A stretch of DNA of 64,000 nucleotides from NCBI GenBank assembly GCA_002368175.1, contig AP018172.1:7257001-7321000 (forward strand). Direction: 5' to 3'. The position numbers and the translations under genes are program-made. Origin of the DNA: Calothrix sp. NIES-2098 (GTDB lineage: Bacteria > Cyanobacteriota > Cyanobacteriia > Cyanobacteriales > Nostocaceae). This document shows, one piece after another, positions 8,919 through 17,584 of the stretch (positions are counted from its first letter, which is position 1; each line of letters starts with the position of its first letter). Under the pieces are notes generated by a model. That model did no database searches. It worked only from the letters and a program-made list of their open reading frames with translations, and was not told where the DNA came from.

Positions 8919-11027
8919 TCAATCCTGATGGTAATCAATCTGTTTAAACCCTAATTTAAAAGCAGGGGAATTTGGCTGCAAGCGAAAATCATCGCGTTCG
9001 GGAGCAACAAATAGTGGATTAGCAATCAAAGAATTTTTATCTCTACCTTTTTGCTGCCATTCTTGCAATGACAGCTTACCAAAGCGAAAATTGCCCTTAC
9101 CTTCATACCAATAAAGATTACGATCTAATAAATACTTAGAATCATCCCATTTCCCATCGCGATCGAGCAGTTGTCCCTGTTTCCAGTAAATAATATTGCG
9201 CTCAAAGCTAAAGCTGATATGAGATTCTGCTCTCGATATCCGAATTTGTGCCAACCGACCAAAAGCGAAAATATTATTGCGGATCGAGTTATCTTTACCG
9301 TAATGTAGATGAAATCCTCCATCTCTAGTACGATAAATTAAGTTATTTTTTACTACAATTTGTGAACTTCCCTCATCTAAATAAATACCCCAACCTCCAT
9401 AACTATAAGCATCAATATCATGAATAATATTGCCGCGAATTATTGTTCCTGGTTGCACGCCTAAGGTATAAATTCCACCTTTATCATTTAACAAGGGTCC
9501 ATCACCATTCGATAATCGACCGATATGATGAATATGGTTAAATTCAATAATATTATTTTTAGTCAGGCTAGCTTGATAACCCCAAGTCCAGCCAACGGAA
9601 ATTCCTGTGTAGTAAAAATCATGAATATGATTACGGCTAATTAAATTATTCGGTGAATTCATCACTAAAATTCCCACAGCACTATGGAAAATCGTGCCTC
9701 CATTGTGAATATGAGAGTTAATAACTTGAATGCTACTCGCGCCCTGAGTAACTTTGACTCCTCCAGCCCCTAAATCAGAAATTTGACAACTAATCACTGA
9801 ATTATTTGCACAGCCATTAGCAAACTCAATCCCGTAATTACTAACATTCATAATCTGACAGTTTTGCCAAGTACAGTATCTTACTCCTTGTGCATAAATT
9901 GCCCCAGGAACGCCTTCTGCTGCTTGACCAAAGCCAGCCATTGGAGAATTGCTGGCATAGTACCATTCTGAATGGGCAAACTTCAGATTTTGAAATGAAA
10001 GATATTCTATAAATTTGTTATTTTCCGGACTACCTTGGAGGTCAACCAAGCGAGAAAGACGAGGAACAATAGCCTCTATTCTGCTAATATTCTCACTAGG
10101 TAAAGGCATATAGTAAAGTTTGCCTGAGTTTTTATCTAAATACCATTCACCAGGATTGTCTAAAACTTCCAGAGCGTTTTCCAGATAATATATTGCAGCA
10201 GATGAAGACTCGGATTTACCAGGTTCCAGACGATGAAGGCTAGGTAGACCTAAAGAGACGAGTCTTTGTTTTTCGTCTAAGCCAACAATATTTAAACGGG
10301 ACTCAACCCATAAGGACATAACGACTATTTCAGCATTAGTAATAGTACTCCAATTTTTTAGATCTCCTTGACGATATCTAAATCGTGATTGTCCTTGATG
10401 CCAAGGAATGTTAAGAGTAGCGTCTGGTACTTCTGCAACGGGTAAGTAACCCTTGTTCGGGTAACGAGCACGAGTTCGCCGTTGGTTCCCTACCCAAAGC
10501 TGTCGAAAGAACCATTTATCTTGACGAACTTGCGGAATTTCCAACATCCATAACCTATTACCATTGATGACTACCGCTTGCCATCCCGAAATACGCTGAC
10601 CGCCACTAATTATCGGTTTCTCATTTTGATAGGCTGTGTAAATAATGGGACATTTTTGTGTACCAGAATCTTCTGAGTTAAATGTCAATGGTTGAGCTAA
10701 AAAGTATGTACCACCTCTAATGAAAACGGTAACGGGTTGTTTTAAGATACCTCCTTGTTGACGCTTGAGTTCGCGAATAGCGTTGCGCGCTCTTTCTAGA
10801 GTTGCAAATGGCCCATCTGTTTGAGTTTTATTCCGATTTGCCTGTTTGCCTGTCCAAGCATCATTACCATCAGGAGCAACATAAAAGGTAGTAGATTTAA
10901 TACCATTAGCATTGTTTGCCAATACTGCTAGTTGCTGCTGAAATTTAGCGATTATAGAGCTAAGAAATAAAGGAGAAGCGGTTAACCAGCCCAATCCCAT
11001 CCAACCAAGAAAAGAGCGGCGATCCAT
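8919..11027 (-). CDS. Tat-exported right-handed parallel beta-helix protein
   Basis: A 702-residue protein with a twin-arginine signal (DRRSFLGWMGLGW), so it is probably folded in the cytoplasm and exported. After FYVAPDGNDAWTG (the start seen in DUF1565/pectate-lyase-like proteins) comes a long series of short Asn/Ile-rich coils typical of right-handed parallel beta-helices. Such folds serve in polysaccharide lyases, epimerases and carbohydrate-binding proteins. The position inside a polysaccharide island suggests a role in trimming or modifying the exported glycan, which is inference. It faces the rhamnose genes and ends 20 bases after the YdcF-like gene, tail to tail. Substrate and catalytic residues are not identifiable by eye. 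Confidence 0.8.
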   Translation of the reverse strand: MDRRSFLGWMGLGWLTASPLFLSSIIAKFQQQLAVLANNANGIKSTTFYVAPDGNDAWTGKQANRNKTQTDGPFATLERARNAIRELKRQQGGILKQPVTVFIRGGTYFLAQPLTFNSEDSGTQKCPIIYTAYQNEKPIISGGQRISGWQAVVINGNRLWMLEIPQVRQDKWFFRQLWVGNQRRTRARYPNKGYLPVAEVPDATLNIPWHQGQSRFRYRQGDLKNWSTITNAEIVVMSLWVESRLNIVGLDEKQRLVSLGLPSLHRLEPGKSESSSAAIYYLENALEVLDNPGEWYLDKNSGKLYYMPLPSENISRIEAIVPRLSRLVDLQGSPENNKFIEYLSFQNLKFAHSEWYYASNSPMAGFGQAAEGVPGAIYAQGVRYCTWQNCQIMNVSNYGIEFANGCANNSVISCQISDLGAGGVKVTQGASSIQVINSHIHNGGTIFHSAVGILVMNSPNNLISRNHIHDFYYTGISVGWTWGYQASLTKNNIIEFNHIHHIGRLSNGDGPLLNDKGGIYTLGVQPGTIIRGNIIHDIDAYSYGGWGIYLDEGSSQIVVKNNLIYRTRDGGFHLHYGKDNSIRNNIFAFGRLAQIRISRAESHISFSFERNIIYWKQGQLLDRDGKWDDSKYLLDRNLYWYEGKGNFRFGKLSLQEWQQKGRDKNSLIANPLFVAPERDDFRLQPNSPAFKLGFKQIDYHQD

Positions 11028-11142
11028 ATTTGTTTCCTTTGATACAATAATGCTTGAATTAGCCTAGTAGTAATTGTTAAAAATTTCTAGCGATCGCCTG
11101 AAGTCATTATATCTTAGGAAATTAAGCAAAAATCTTTTCAAT

Positions 11143-12378
11143 TTAAGAAGAGGATACTGACAATACTTCTTTAAATAAGATTTTATAAGCCTGGTTGGTT
11201 TGAGCAAAACTATACTTATTTCTAGCTACTTCTGCGGCTCTCATTCCCATTTCCGCACATAAATCCCGATTATTTGCTGCAAATTGAATTGTCCGAACCA
11301 ATTCTTCAATGTCACCTGGTTTAATTACCCAACCGATATTTTCTTCTCGCACAACTTCAGCTAGTTCCGACCAATCATCTGCAACAGCAACGATAGGTTT
11401 GCCAGCGGCCATTTGATTGTACATCCGGCTAGGTACCGAAACTCCAGCCATCCCAGGCATAAAAGCAATTACAGCCAAATCACAGGCATTCAAAAATATT
11501 ACCTGCTCGTTGCGCGGTCGAGGAGAAAGAATAGTAATATTTTCTAATTTTTGAGACTTTGTATATTCTTCTAACCAAGCTTTCTTAGCGCCAAAACCCA
11601 AAAAAATCCAGCAAACATCTTTACTAATTATTGTTAGCTCTTTTGCTGCTTCAGCTAAATACTCAATCCCATGAGTTTTTCCCATGTTACCTGCATACAG
11701 AATTACAAAGCGCTCCTTAACTCCTAATTCCTGAATTAGTTTATTTTTGTCTCTAACAGTAGGGTAGATAATTTCGTTTTCTGCCCAGTTTGGGATACAA
11801 ACGACCTTTTCTTTCTCTTGCTCGGGTAACTTAGCATGAATTAGCTTTGTCATATCTCTGCCGAGAGAAATAATTCGATCTGCCTGGCGATAAAGAAAAG
11901 AATTAGCAACTTGACCAATTTTCACTAACAATGATGAGGAAGATACAAAGCCTGTAGCACTCAAAACCTCAGGATAAACATCATGAACAAGTAAGACACA
12001 ACGAGAGCCTTTTAATAATTTTAGAAATATCGCGATAAAAGGTAATAAAGGTGGATTAGTAACAACTAAAATAACATCTTCATCTTTACATAGACTTAGA
12101 GCTTTCCAGAAAATTGCTAGAGAGCGCGTTAGTATATTGATTAATCTTCCAAGTAACCAATCTTTCTCGAAGTTAGTCCCCCTACATCTAAACAACTCAA
12201 CATTATTTCTAAATTCATGACAAGGATAATCTACAGATTGCAAAAAATTACTTGCTGGGCCTGTGATTACTTTGACCTCATAATCTTCAGCTAACCCTTC
12301 AGCAGTGTTTGTAAGTAGATATCCTGTAGAAGTTTGCTCAGGAAAATAGAGTTCCGTCAAAACCCAGATTTTGGTCAC
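11143..12378 (-). CDS. Glycosyltransferase family 4 (WbuB-like)
   Basis: A 411-residue GT-B glycosyltransferase. The start MTKIWVLTELYFPEQTSTG matches the WbuB/Cap-type subgroup that adds N-acetylamino or deoxy sugars to lipid-linked precursors. The donor-binding half shows LYAGNMGKTHGI, SVPSRMYNQMAAGKPIVAV and a C-terminal helix. The start is GTG at 12378. It is the most 3' gene of a minus-strand run (18881 to 11143) with short gaps, so it is probably part of one long transcript. Sugar specificity cannot be assigned from sequence alone. Confidence 0.88.
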   Translation of the reverse strand: MTKIWVLTELYFPEQTSTGYLLTNTAEGLAEDYEVKVITGPASNFLQSVDYPCHEFRNNVELFRCRGTNFEKDWLLGRLINILTRSLAIFWKALSLCKDEDVILVVTNPPLLPFIAIFLKLLKGSRCVLLVHDVYPEVLSATGFVSSSSLLVKIGQVANSFLYRQADRIISLGRDMTKLIHAKLPEQEKEKVVCIPNWAENEIIYPTVRDKNKLIQELGVKERFVILYAGNMGKTHGIEYLAEAAKELTIISKDVCWIFLGFGAKKAWLEEYTKSQKLENITILSPRPRNEQVIFLNACDLAVIAFMPGMAGVSVPSRMYNQMAAGKPIVAVADDWSELAEVVREENIGWVIKPGDIEELVRTIQFAANNRDLCAEMGMRAAEVARNKYSFAQTNQAYKILFKEVLSVSSS

Positions 12379-12390
12379 TATTGCATACTC

Positions 12391-13449
12391 CTAAATTCCT
12401 AAACGCTTTTTCCAGCTTTGTACAATTTCTATAAATATCCGATCTAGATTGACAGAAATATCCCAGCCTTTCAATTCTTGTCGCATTTTTGAAAGATCTG
12501 AAATATAACAAATATGATCGCCAATCCGATTTTGCTCAACGTACTCGTAAATTTGGGGTTTACCTGTAATCTCTTCAACTAGAGAAAATGCTTCCAAAAT
12601 AGAGCAACTATTCTGCCTTCCTCCACCTATATTATAAACTGCTCCAGATATTGGTTGTTCAATGAAAGCATCAATCGCTCTAGCTACATCTAAAGAATGA
12701 ATATTATCGCGTACCTGTTTACCTTTGTAACCAAAAATTTTATATGTTTTACCTTCTAAATTGGACTTTACAAGGTAACTCAAGAAACCATGTAGCTCAA
12801 CACCAGAATGATTTGGTCCAGTTAAACATCCGCCTCTTAGGCAAGCTGTCTTCATCCCAAAATATCTACCGTACTCTTGCACATAAATATCAGCTGCTAC
12901 TTTAGAAGCACCAAATAATGAATGCTTGCTCTGATCGATTGTAAATGTTTCAGGAATACCATTTAAATATGCTATATCTGCATAATCCCAACGACTATCT
13001 AGTTCTTTAAGCGGAATGTAATTGGGAGCATCGCCATATACTTTATTAGTACTCATATGTATAAATATGCCTGCTTCCCGCTGAACTTGATAGTAAGCTT
13101 CTAGCAAATTAACTGTCCCAACAGTATTAACATCAAAATCATCAAAAGGACGAGAAGCTGCTAAATCATGGCTAGGTTGGGCTGCTGTATGAACTAATAC
13201 ATCAGGCTGAATTATAGATAGTAATTCTTGGCATCCCTGTCTATTACGAATGTCTAATTCATGATGCTGAAAGTTGACAAATTTTTCTTGTAGTCGCTTT
13301 TGGTTCCAACGAGTATCACCTGTAGGACCAAAAAAATTAGCACGCATATTATTATCGATACCATGTACTTGCCATCCCATATCTGCAAAATACGCAACGA
13401 CTTCAGAACCAATTAAGCCAGAAGAACCAGTGACTAGCATTATTGCCAT
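12391..13449 (-). CDS. NAD-dependent epimerase, CDP-tyvelose/paratose 2-epimerase-like
   Basis: A 352-residue extended SDR. The nucleotide loop is TGSSGLIGSE, the catalytic segment is STNKVYG, and YxxxK appears displaced, near SKHSLFGASKVAAD. The stretch NNMRANFFGPTGDTRWN is characteristic of the CDP-paratose 2-epimerase (RfbE) group. A true CDP-tyvelose pathway would need ddhA-D genes, and none is in this window. It may therefore act on another nucleotide sugar, or its partners are elsewhere. The start could be 13449 or 13440. It sits 12 bases ahead of the WbuB-like gene. Confidence 0.82.
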   Translation of the reverse strand: MAIMLVTGSSGLIGSEVVAYFADMGWQVHGIDNNMRANFFGPTGDTRWNQKRLQEKFVNFQHHELDIRNRQGCQELLSIIQPDVLVHTAAQPSHDLAASRPFDDFDVNTVGTVNLLEAYYQVQREAGIFIHMSTNKVYGDAPNYIPLKELDSRWDYADIAYLNGIPETFTIDQSKHSLFGASKVAADIYVQEYGRYFGMKTACLRGGCLTGPNHSGVELHGFLSYLVKSNLEGKTYKIFGYKGKQVRDNIHSLDVARAIDAFIEQPISGAVYNIGGGRQNSCSILEAFSLVEEITGKPQIYEYVEQNRIGDHICYISDLSKMRQELKGWDISVNLDRIFIEIVQSWKKRLGI

Positions 13450-13479
13450 AACTAATTTTTTATCTATCTAGAATTTATG

Positions 13480-14229
13480 TTATTTTTGTGCTTTATTTAA
13501 GTTTTTGATTGTTTTTTGTTTTAAAAGCAAATTTACAATGTTTTTAGCTAGAGCAAAACGCCATGTTATCATTTGTAAAATTCCTGCATGAGCAAAGGCT
13601 CCACGACCTGTGTTATTACTATGCCTTCTATGCTGTATCAGAGGTTCATCTATGTAAAAAGCCTTTCCATATATCCCATTAACTATCCCAATCCATATAT
13701 CATGCATTGGAATGTCAGTAGGAAAAGGGAGAAAAAAATTAAGCATTTCTTGTCTAAAAGCTAAAGTACAACCATGATGTTTACTTTTGATAAAATTTGA
13801 CAGTGGGTCTTCAACAAACTTTCCCCTTTGTTGAAAGTAAGAATCTCCTATTATCTGACCGTTATCATCAATAATTTGTGCATCACTCAGTACTAATGTA
13901 ATATCTGGGTATGTTTGAAATACTTCTAAAAAGTTTTGTACTTTACCTGCAAGCCAGATATCATCTTGATCGCTTAAAAACACTAAATTTCCAGTAACAT
14001 TGTTAAGAGCTTTTTCAAAGGATTTAATCACCCCTATATTTATTTCATTTTTGATTAACTTTACTCTGGAATCTTTAATACTTTCAATTATTTTTGTAGT
14101 ATTGTCACTAGAACAATCATCAATCACGATCAATTCGTCTTCGTCTCTTAACTGTTCTAAAATAGATAAAATTTGAAGTTGTATATATTTATCTCCATTA
14201 TAAGCCGCCATACATACTGTAATTTTCAT
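13480..14229 (-). CDS. Glycosyltransferase family 2
   Basis: A 249-residue GT-A glycosyltransferase. The start MKITVCMAAYNGDKYIQLQI is the usual GT2 first strand. VIDDCSSDNT gives the nucleotide-binding Asp, and FLSDQDDIWL holds the DXD-like metal site. The HDIWIG and QHRRHSNNTGR segments recall the rhamnosyltransferase subgroup. Together with the rfb genes this makes rhamnose a reasonable donor, though unproven. The DNA is strongly AT-rich compared with the flanking genes. It lies 5 bases from the polymerase gene. Confidence 0.88.
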   Translation of the reverse strand: MKITVCMAAYNGDKYIQLQILSILEQLRDEDELIVIDDCSSDNTTKIIESIKDSRVKLIKNEINIGVIKSFEKALNNVTGNLVFLSDQDDIWLAGKVQNFLEVFQTYPDITLVLSDAQIIDDNGQIIGDSYFQQRGKFVEDPLSNFIKSKHHGCTLAFRQEMLNFFLPFPTDIPMHDIWIGIVNGIYGKAFYIDEPLIQHRRHSNNTGRGAFAHAGILQMITWRFALAKNIVNLLLKQKTIKNLNKAQK

Positions 14230-14234
14230 AGTAC

Positions 14235-15371
14235 TTACTGAATTAACTTATAAATATAGCCAAATATAAATACGTAACATAATGGTAAAAAAGTTCCAGA
14301 AAAAACAAGCATATTATCAAAAACATTAAGTAAAATCATAGTATTTAGTATAGAAAAACCTGTTACATAAAAAACTCCTGATACTCGTCTTAATAAATTC
14401 AAAGTGACTTTTATTAAAAAAATCATATATATATATATAATTATCATACCAGCCCAACCTAGAAAAGAATAAGCTTGTGCATACATTGTCCCAGTTGTGA
14501 GAGCAGGATTAATTAGATCTTGATCTGCATAATCTTGAGTTATATATTTAGATAGAAACCGAGGCATAATTTCCCGCACAAAAAATAAAAAATATTCATA
14601 ATTGATAGGCCCATCAATGTTAGCGTCTATATTATTTTGGAGATTGGCTATGGGCGATGATATATACAAATATGACCAAAAATATTCTTTAGGAATTAAA
14701 GATTCTTTAAAACTTTGGCTAGCCCCACCGAATATTAAAATAAATTCTTCGTTACCAGGAACTCTGATATTTCCCATCCAACCGAAAAGGTAGAGTAATA
14801 TAGTAATAGCTATCAATATATAAACAATATTTTTTATTTTTAGGGTGTTAGTAAAAAGAAATACAAAAGCAATGGCTATTAATATAACTACAATTGTGCC
14901 TCTACTAAAAAAAATAAAAATTGGTAAATAAAGACTTAAATGATATAATAAAAATTTTCTTTTTCTATGTGATAAATAAACATGAAATACGTAAATCGCA
15001 TAAAAAGTACTTAAAGACATTATCAAAGGGTGCAACAATGGAATTCCATATTCATTGTTGCCTGCCTCTATACCTTGGAAGACCTGTAAAATAGGTATAT
15101 CGGGGTACAATATTACTTCGATAGCTGACAAAAAATAAATTAATGCAATTATATATAAAATTTTATAATCATAAGGGAGATTAGTTAATTTCTCTTCCTT
15201 ATGTTTCAACAATCTAAAACCTAATATAAATGAAACAACAAAAGTCAATCCGAGGAAACTTAATAAGCTTAATGAAAAGGGTGGATAAATTTCAGACCAT
15301 CCAAATGAATAAATAGTTATTGAAATTGCAAAAGATATAATATATAAAAAATACGGATTATTGATTAACAT
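14235..15371 (-). CDS. Wzy-like oligosaccharide repeat-unit polymerase
   Basis: A 378-residue, very hydrophobic protein with about ten predicted membrane segments and a large central external loop (about residues 215-270). Sequence identity in the Wzy group is low, and topology plus context carry the call: it lies between glycosyltransferases, with a flippase and a Wzc-type kinase in the same run. Its expected job is to join lipid-linked repeat units at the outer face of the plasma membrane. Base composition is among the most AT-rich of the window, which is usual for wzy genes and suggests transfer. Confidence 0.75.
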   Translation of the reverse strand: MLINNPYFLYIISFAISITIYSFGWSEIYPPFSLSLLSFLGLTFVVSFILGFRLLKHKEEKLTNLPYDYKILYIIALIYFLSAIEVILYPDIPILQVFQGIEAGNNEYGIPLLHPLIMSLSTFYAIYVFHVYLSHRKRKFLLYHLSLYLPIFIFFSRGTIVVILIAIAFVFLFTNTLKIKNIVYILIAITILLYLFGWMGNIRVPGNEEFILIFGGASQSFKESLIPKEYFWSYLYISSPIANLQNNIDANIDGPINYEYFLFFVREIMPRFLSKYITQDYADQDLINPALTTGTMYAQAYSFLGWAGMIIIYIYMIFLIKVTLNLLRRVSGVFYVTGFSILNTMILLNVFDNMLVFSGTFLPLCYVFIFGYIYKLIQ

Positions 15372-15432
15372 TTTAAATAGTTTTGTATTTATGTTTGGAA
15401 GACGATTTATTTTTATTAATTAAAATTATTTT

Positions 15433-16803
15433 CTATTTCAAAGCTTTTACTAGTATGGCTTTGATGACTTGATATATATATGCAATATAGTCTTTCTCTT
15501 CTCGCAAAACATTAATTACTTCGTTCTGAGCATTCATACTATTTTGCACGCTGATGCCTGTTCTTCTCATGTAAACAGATACCATATTTACAAATTCTAT
15601 ATTTTTAGAATTTTTAATAGCTTTATATAAAACAGGAAAGTCCATAGCATATTTAAGTGAGTTTGGAAAATGATTATTTTTTAGCAGTTCTTTTGAGCAT
15701 ATAACTGTCTCATGAGCAACATTGAACTTAAATCTCAAAAGAAAGCTTTTTGGCAATGCTCTACTAATAGTTAAACCTTCTTTATCAAAAAATATTTTTG
15801 AATAATAAAAGTCTCGATATTTCAGTTTGTGCAAACATGAAAAGTACAACGCAGAAAAAAATAAATCGTCTGAGTTAATAAAATTAATAAAATCTCCTTT
15901 GGCCAAGTTGAGTCCTTTGTTAAAAGCATCACTTATCCCTAGATCTGGCTCGCTCACCCAATAATCCAGTTCATTTTCATATTGTTTAATAATTTCTATC
16001 GTTTTATCTGAAGAACCTCCATCAATAATAATGTATTCTACGTTTTCATAAGATTGATTAATTACAGATTGAATGGTTTGTTCTAAGTATTTTTCTCCAT
16101 TAAAAACTGCTGTAATCACAGAGATTAAAGGTTTATTATTAGTTGATTTTTTAAATAAACCTTTAGTTCTTAAACCACCTTCTCCTTTTCGTTGTGGGTG
16201 AGGTTGAATAAACCAATTACTCTTGATATTCTTGCTATAACTATTGATAATTAAGGATGGTTCGATATTGAAATAAGTTGTAGCATAGCTTCTTTGTAAA
16301 ACTTCTGTTTCTATAGTGATAGGCAATGTGAAAGGATGATTCAATGGTAAAAGTAAATAACAATGTTTAATACTCTGCCAATACTGACCAATGAGAAAAT
16401 TATTTGGCAGGTCTGCAAATATATTTTGTGCTAATCCAGTTGAACTTTTACATAAATAGATAATTACTTTGTGTCGAGGATGTTCATTTTTAAGGTGTTT
16501 ATCTAAAAGATGTGACTCACTCCAACCATGATCGACAAGATTTTGCTTAAAAATTTCTGAACCCCAAGCATAGCGGACATCTATCTCATAAATTTGAGAA
16601 TCTTCACTTAGACAAGTTAATGATTCTAAACCCTGCCACCCAGCCATATTTTCGCTTTTATGCGAAATTACTTTGACTACAGCAACCAAGGAAACGCACA
16701 ATTTTAAACTATTAAGAAAAGACAGATAAGTACTAAATTCAGGTAATGGTTCGGTTAACCTAGATTTAGGTTTAGTAAATAAATTTTCTAATTGATGAAG
16801 CAT
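15433..16803 (-). CDS. Glycosyltransferase family 2 with an unrecognised N-terminal region
   Basis: The GT2 catalytic domain occupies residues ~225-456. It has PLISVITAVFNGEKYLEQ, IIIDGGSSDKT, VSEPDLGISDAFNKG and NFINSDDLFF, as in WcaA/colanic-type transferases. The first ~215 residues match nothing I recognise. They are joined to the catalytic part by a polar linker rich in Lys, Gly and Arg (about DNA 16159-16206) that looks like an in-frame insertion of a dispersed repeat. I chose the ATG at 16803; a TTG at 16830 would add nine residues. The low GC content matches its neighbours. The enzyme probably extends the repeat unit. Confidence 0.82.
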   Translation of the reverse strand: MLHQLENLFTKPKSRLTEPLPEFSTYLSFLNSLKLCVSLVAVVKVISHKSENMAGWQGLESLTCLSEDSQIYEIDVRYAWGSEIFKQNLVDHGWSESHLLDKHLKNEHPRHKVIIYLCKSSTGLAQNIFADLPNNFLIGQYWQSIKHCYLLLPLNHPFTLPITIETEVLQRSYATTYFNIEPSLIINSYSKNIKSNWFIQPHPQRKGEGGLRTKGLFKKSTNNKPLISVITAVFNGEKYLEQTIQSVINQSYENVEYIIIDGGSSDKTIEIIKQYENELDYWVSEPDLGISDAFNKGLNLAKGDFINFINSDDLFFSALYFSCLHKLKYRDFYYSKIFFDKEGLTISRALPKSFLLRFKFNVAHETVICSKELLKNNHFPNSLKYAMDFPVLYKAIKNSKNIEFVNMVSVYMRRTGISVQNSMNAQNEVINVLREEKDYIAYIYQVIKAILVKALK

Positions 16804-16837
16804 TAAGTTTACCCTACAATTTGAGAGCAAAATAAAT

Positions 16838-17584
16838 TTATTCTGATTTTATGAAAATGCTATCTGCTTGTAGAACTCTTCCGTCTTGAGGGTTGTAAAG
16901 TTGATCGAGCGCTCCCACATATGTAAAGCCCCAGTTTATAAGATTATTATAGACATCATTAAATAAGGGCTGGTTGTCATAGAGTGTGACAAATGATGTT
17001 TCTGTAATTACTAACCTGGCATTTTTTATGGTTTGCTCTCCACCCCGTAATACTTGATACTCATAACCTTGTACATCTATTTTGACCATATATGGATTAG
17101 CGATCGCCAGTTGTTGTGCAATATTATCTAATCTGTCTATCTTTACTTCAAGAGTTTCAGTTGCTTGAGTTTTAGGAAATGCTTTTTTGTGTACATCTGC
17201 TATCTTTAAAAAAGAAGAAGATGGTGAATAAGCGTTTCTTTCAAATATCAAACTCCCCGATTCATCTCCTAAAGCCAAATTAAATGCACTAAATGTCTTA
17301 CAGTCTGCCATACGAGCTTTAAGCTTTTCGTAACAGTCAGTCAGTGGCTCAAATGAGTAAATACGTGCTTTGGGTAGCAATGTATTGATAGTGAGCGCAA
17401 ACTGGCCAACATTGGCACCGATGTCTAGAATTGTTTCGATATTGAGCGAGTGGAACCAAGGTTGATTAAGTAGTAAAAAAGTATTGGGAATACCACCTTG
17501 GTAACGAAGCATTAAGAGTTGAGGATTTTCAAGATAGCCTGCTATTGAATTAAGGCGACGAGTAAATTCAGTGAGTAATGCCAT
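16838..17584 (-). CDS. FkbM-family SAM-dependent methyltransferase
   Basis: A 248-residue Rossmann-fold methyltransferase. ILDIGANVGQFAL near residues 50-62 is the SAM-binding loop, followed by IYSFEPL with the acidic ribose contact and VKIDVQGYEYQVL, a hallmark of the FkbM group. Members often O-methylate sugars of surface glycans. The start overlaps the 3' end of the flippase gene by 17 bases, implying a coupled transcript. It probably methylates a hydroxyl of the repeat unit, so a methyl sugar is a testable prediction. Confidence 0.88.
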   Translation of the reverse strand: MALLTEFTRRLNSIAGYLENPQLLMLRYQGGIPNTFLLLNQPWFHSLNIETILDIGANVGQFALTINTLLPKARIYSFEPLTDCYEKLKARMADCKTFSAFNLALGDESGSLIFERNAYSPSSSFLKIADVHKKAFPKTQATETLEVKIDRLDNIAQQLAIANPYMVKIDVQGYEYQVLRGGEQTIKNARLVITETSFVTLYDNQPLFNDVYNNLINWGFTYVGALDQLYNPQDGRVLQADSIFIKSE

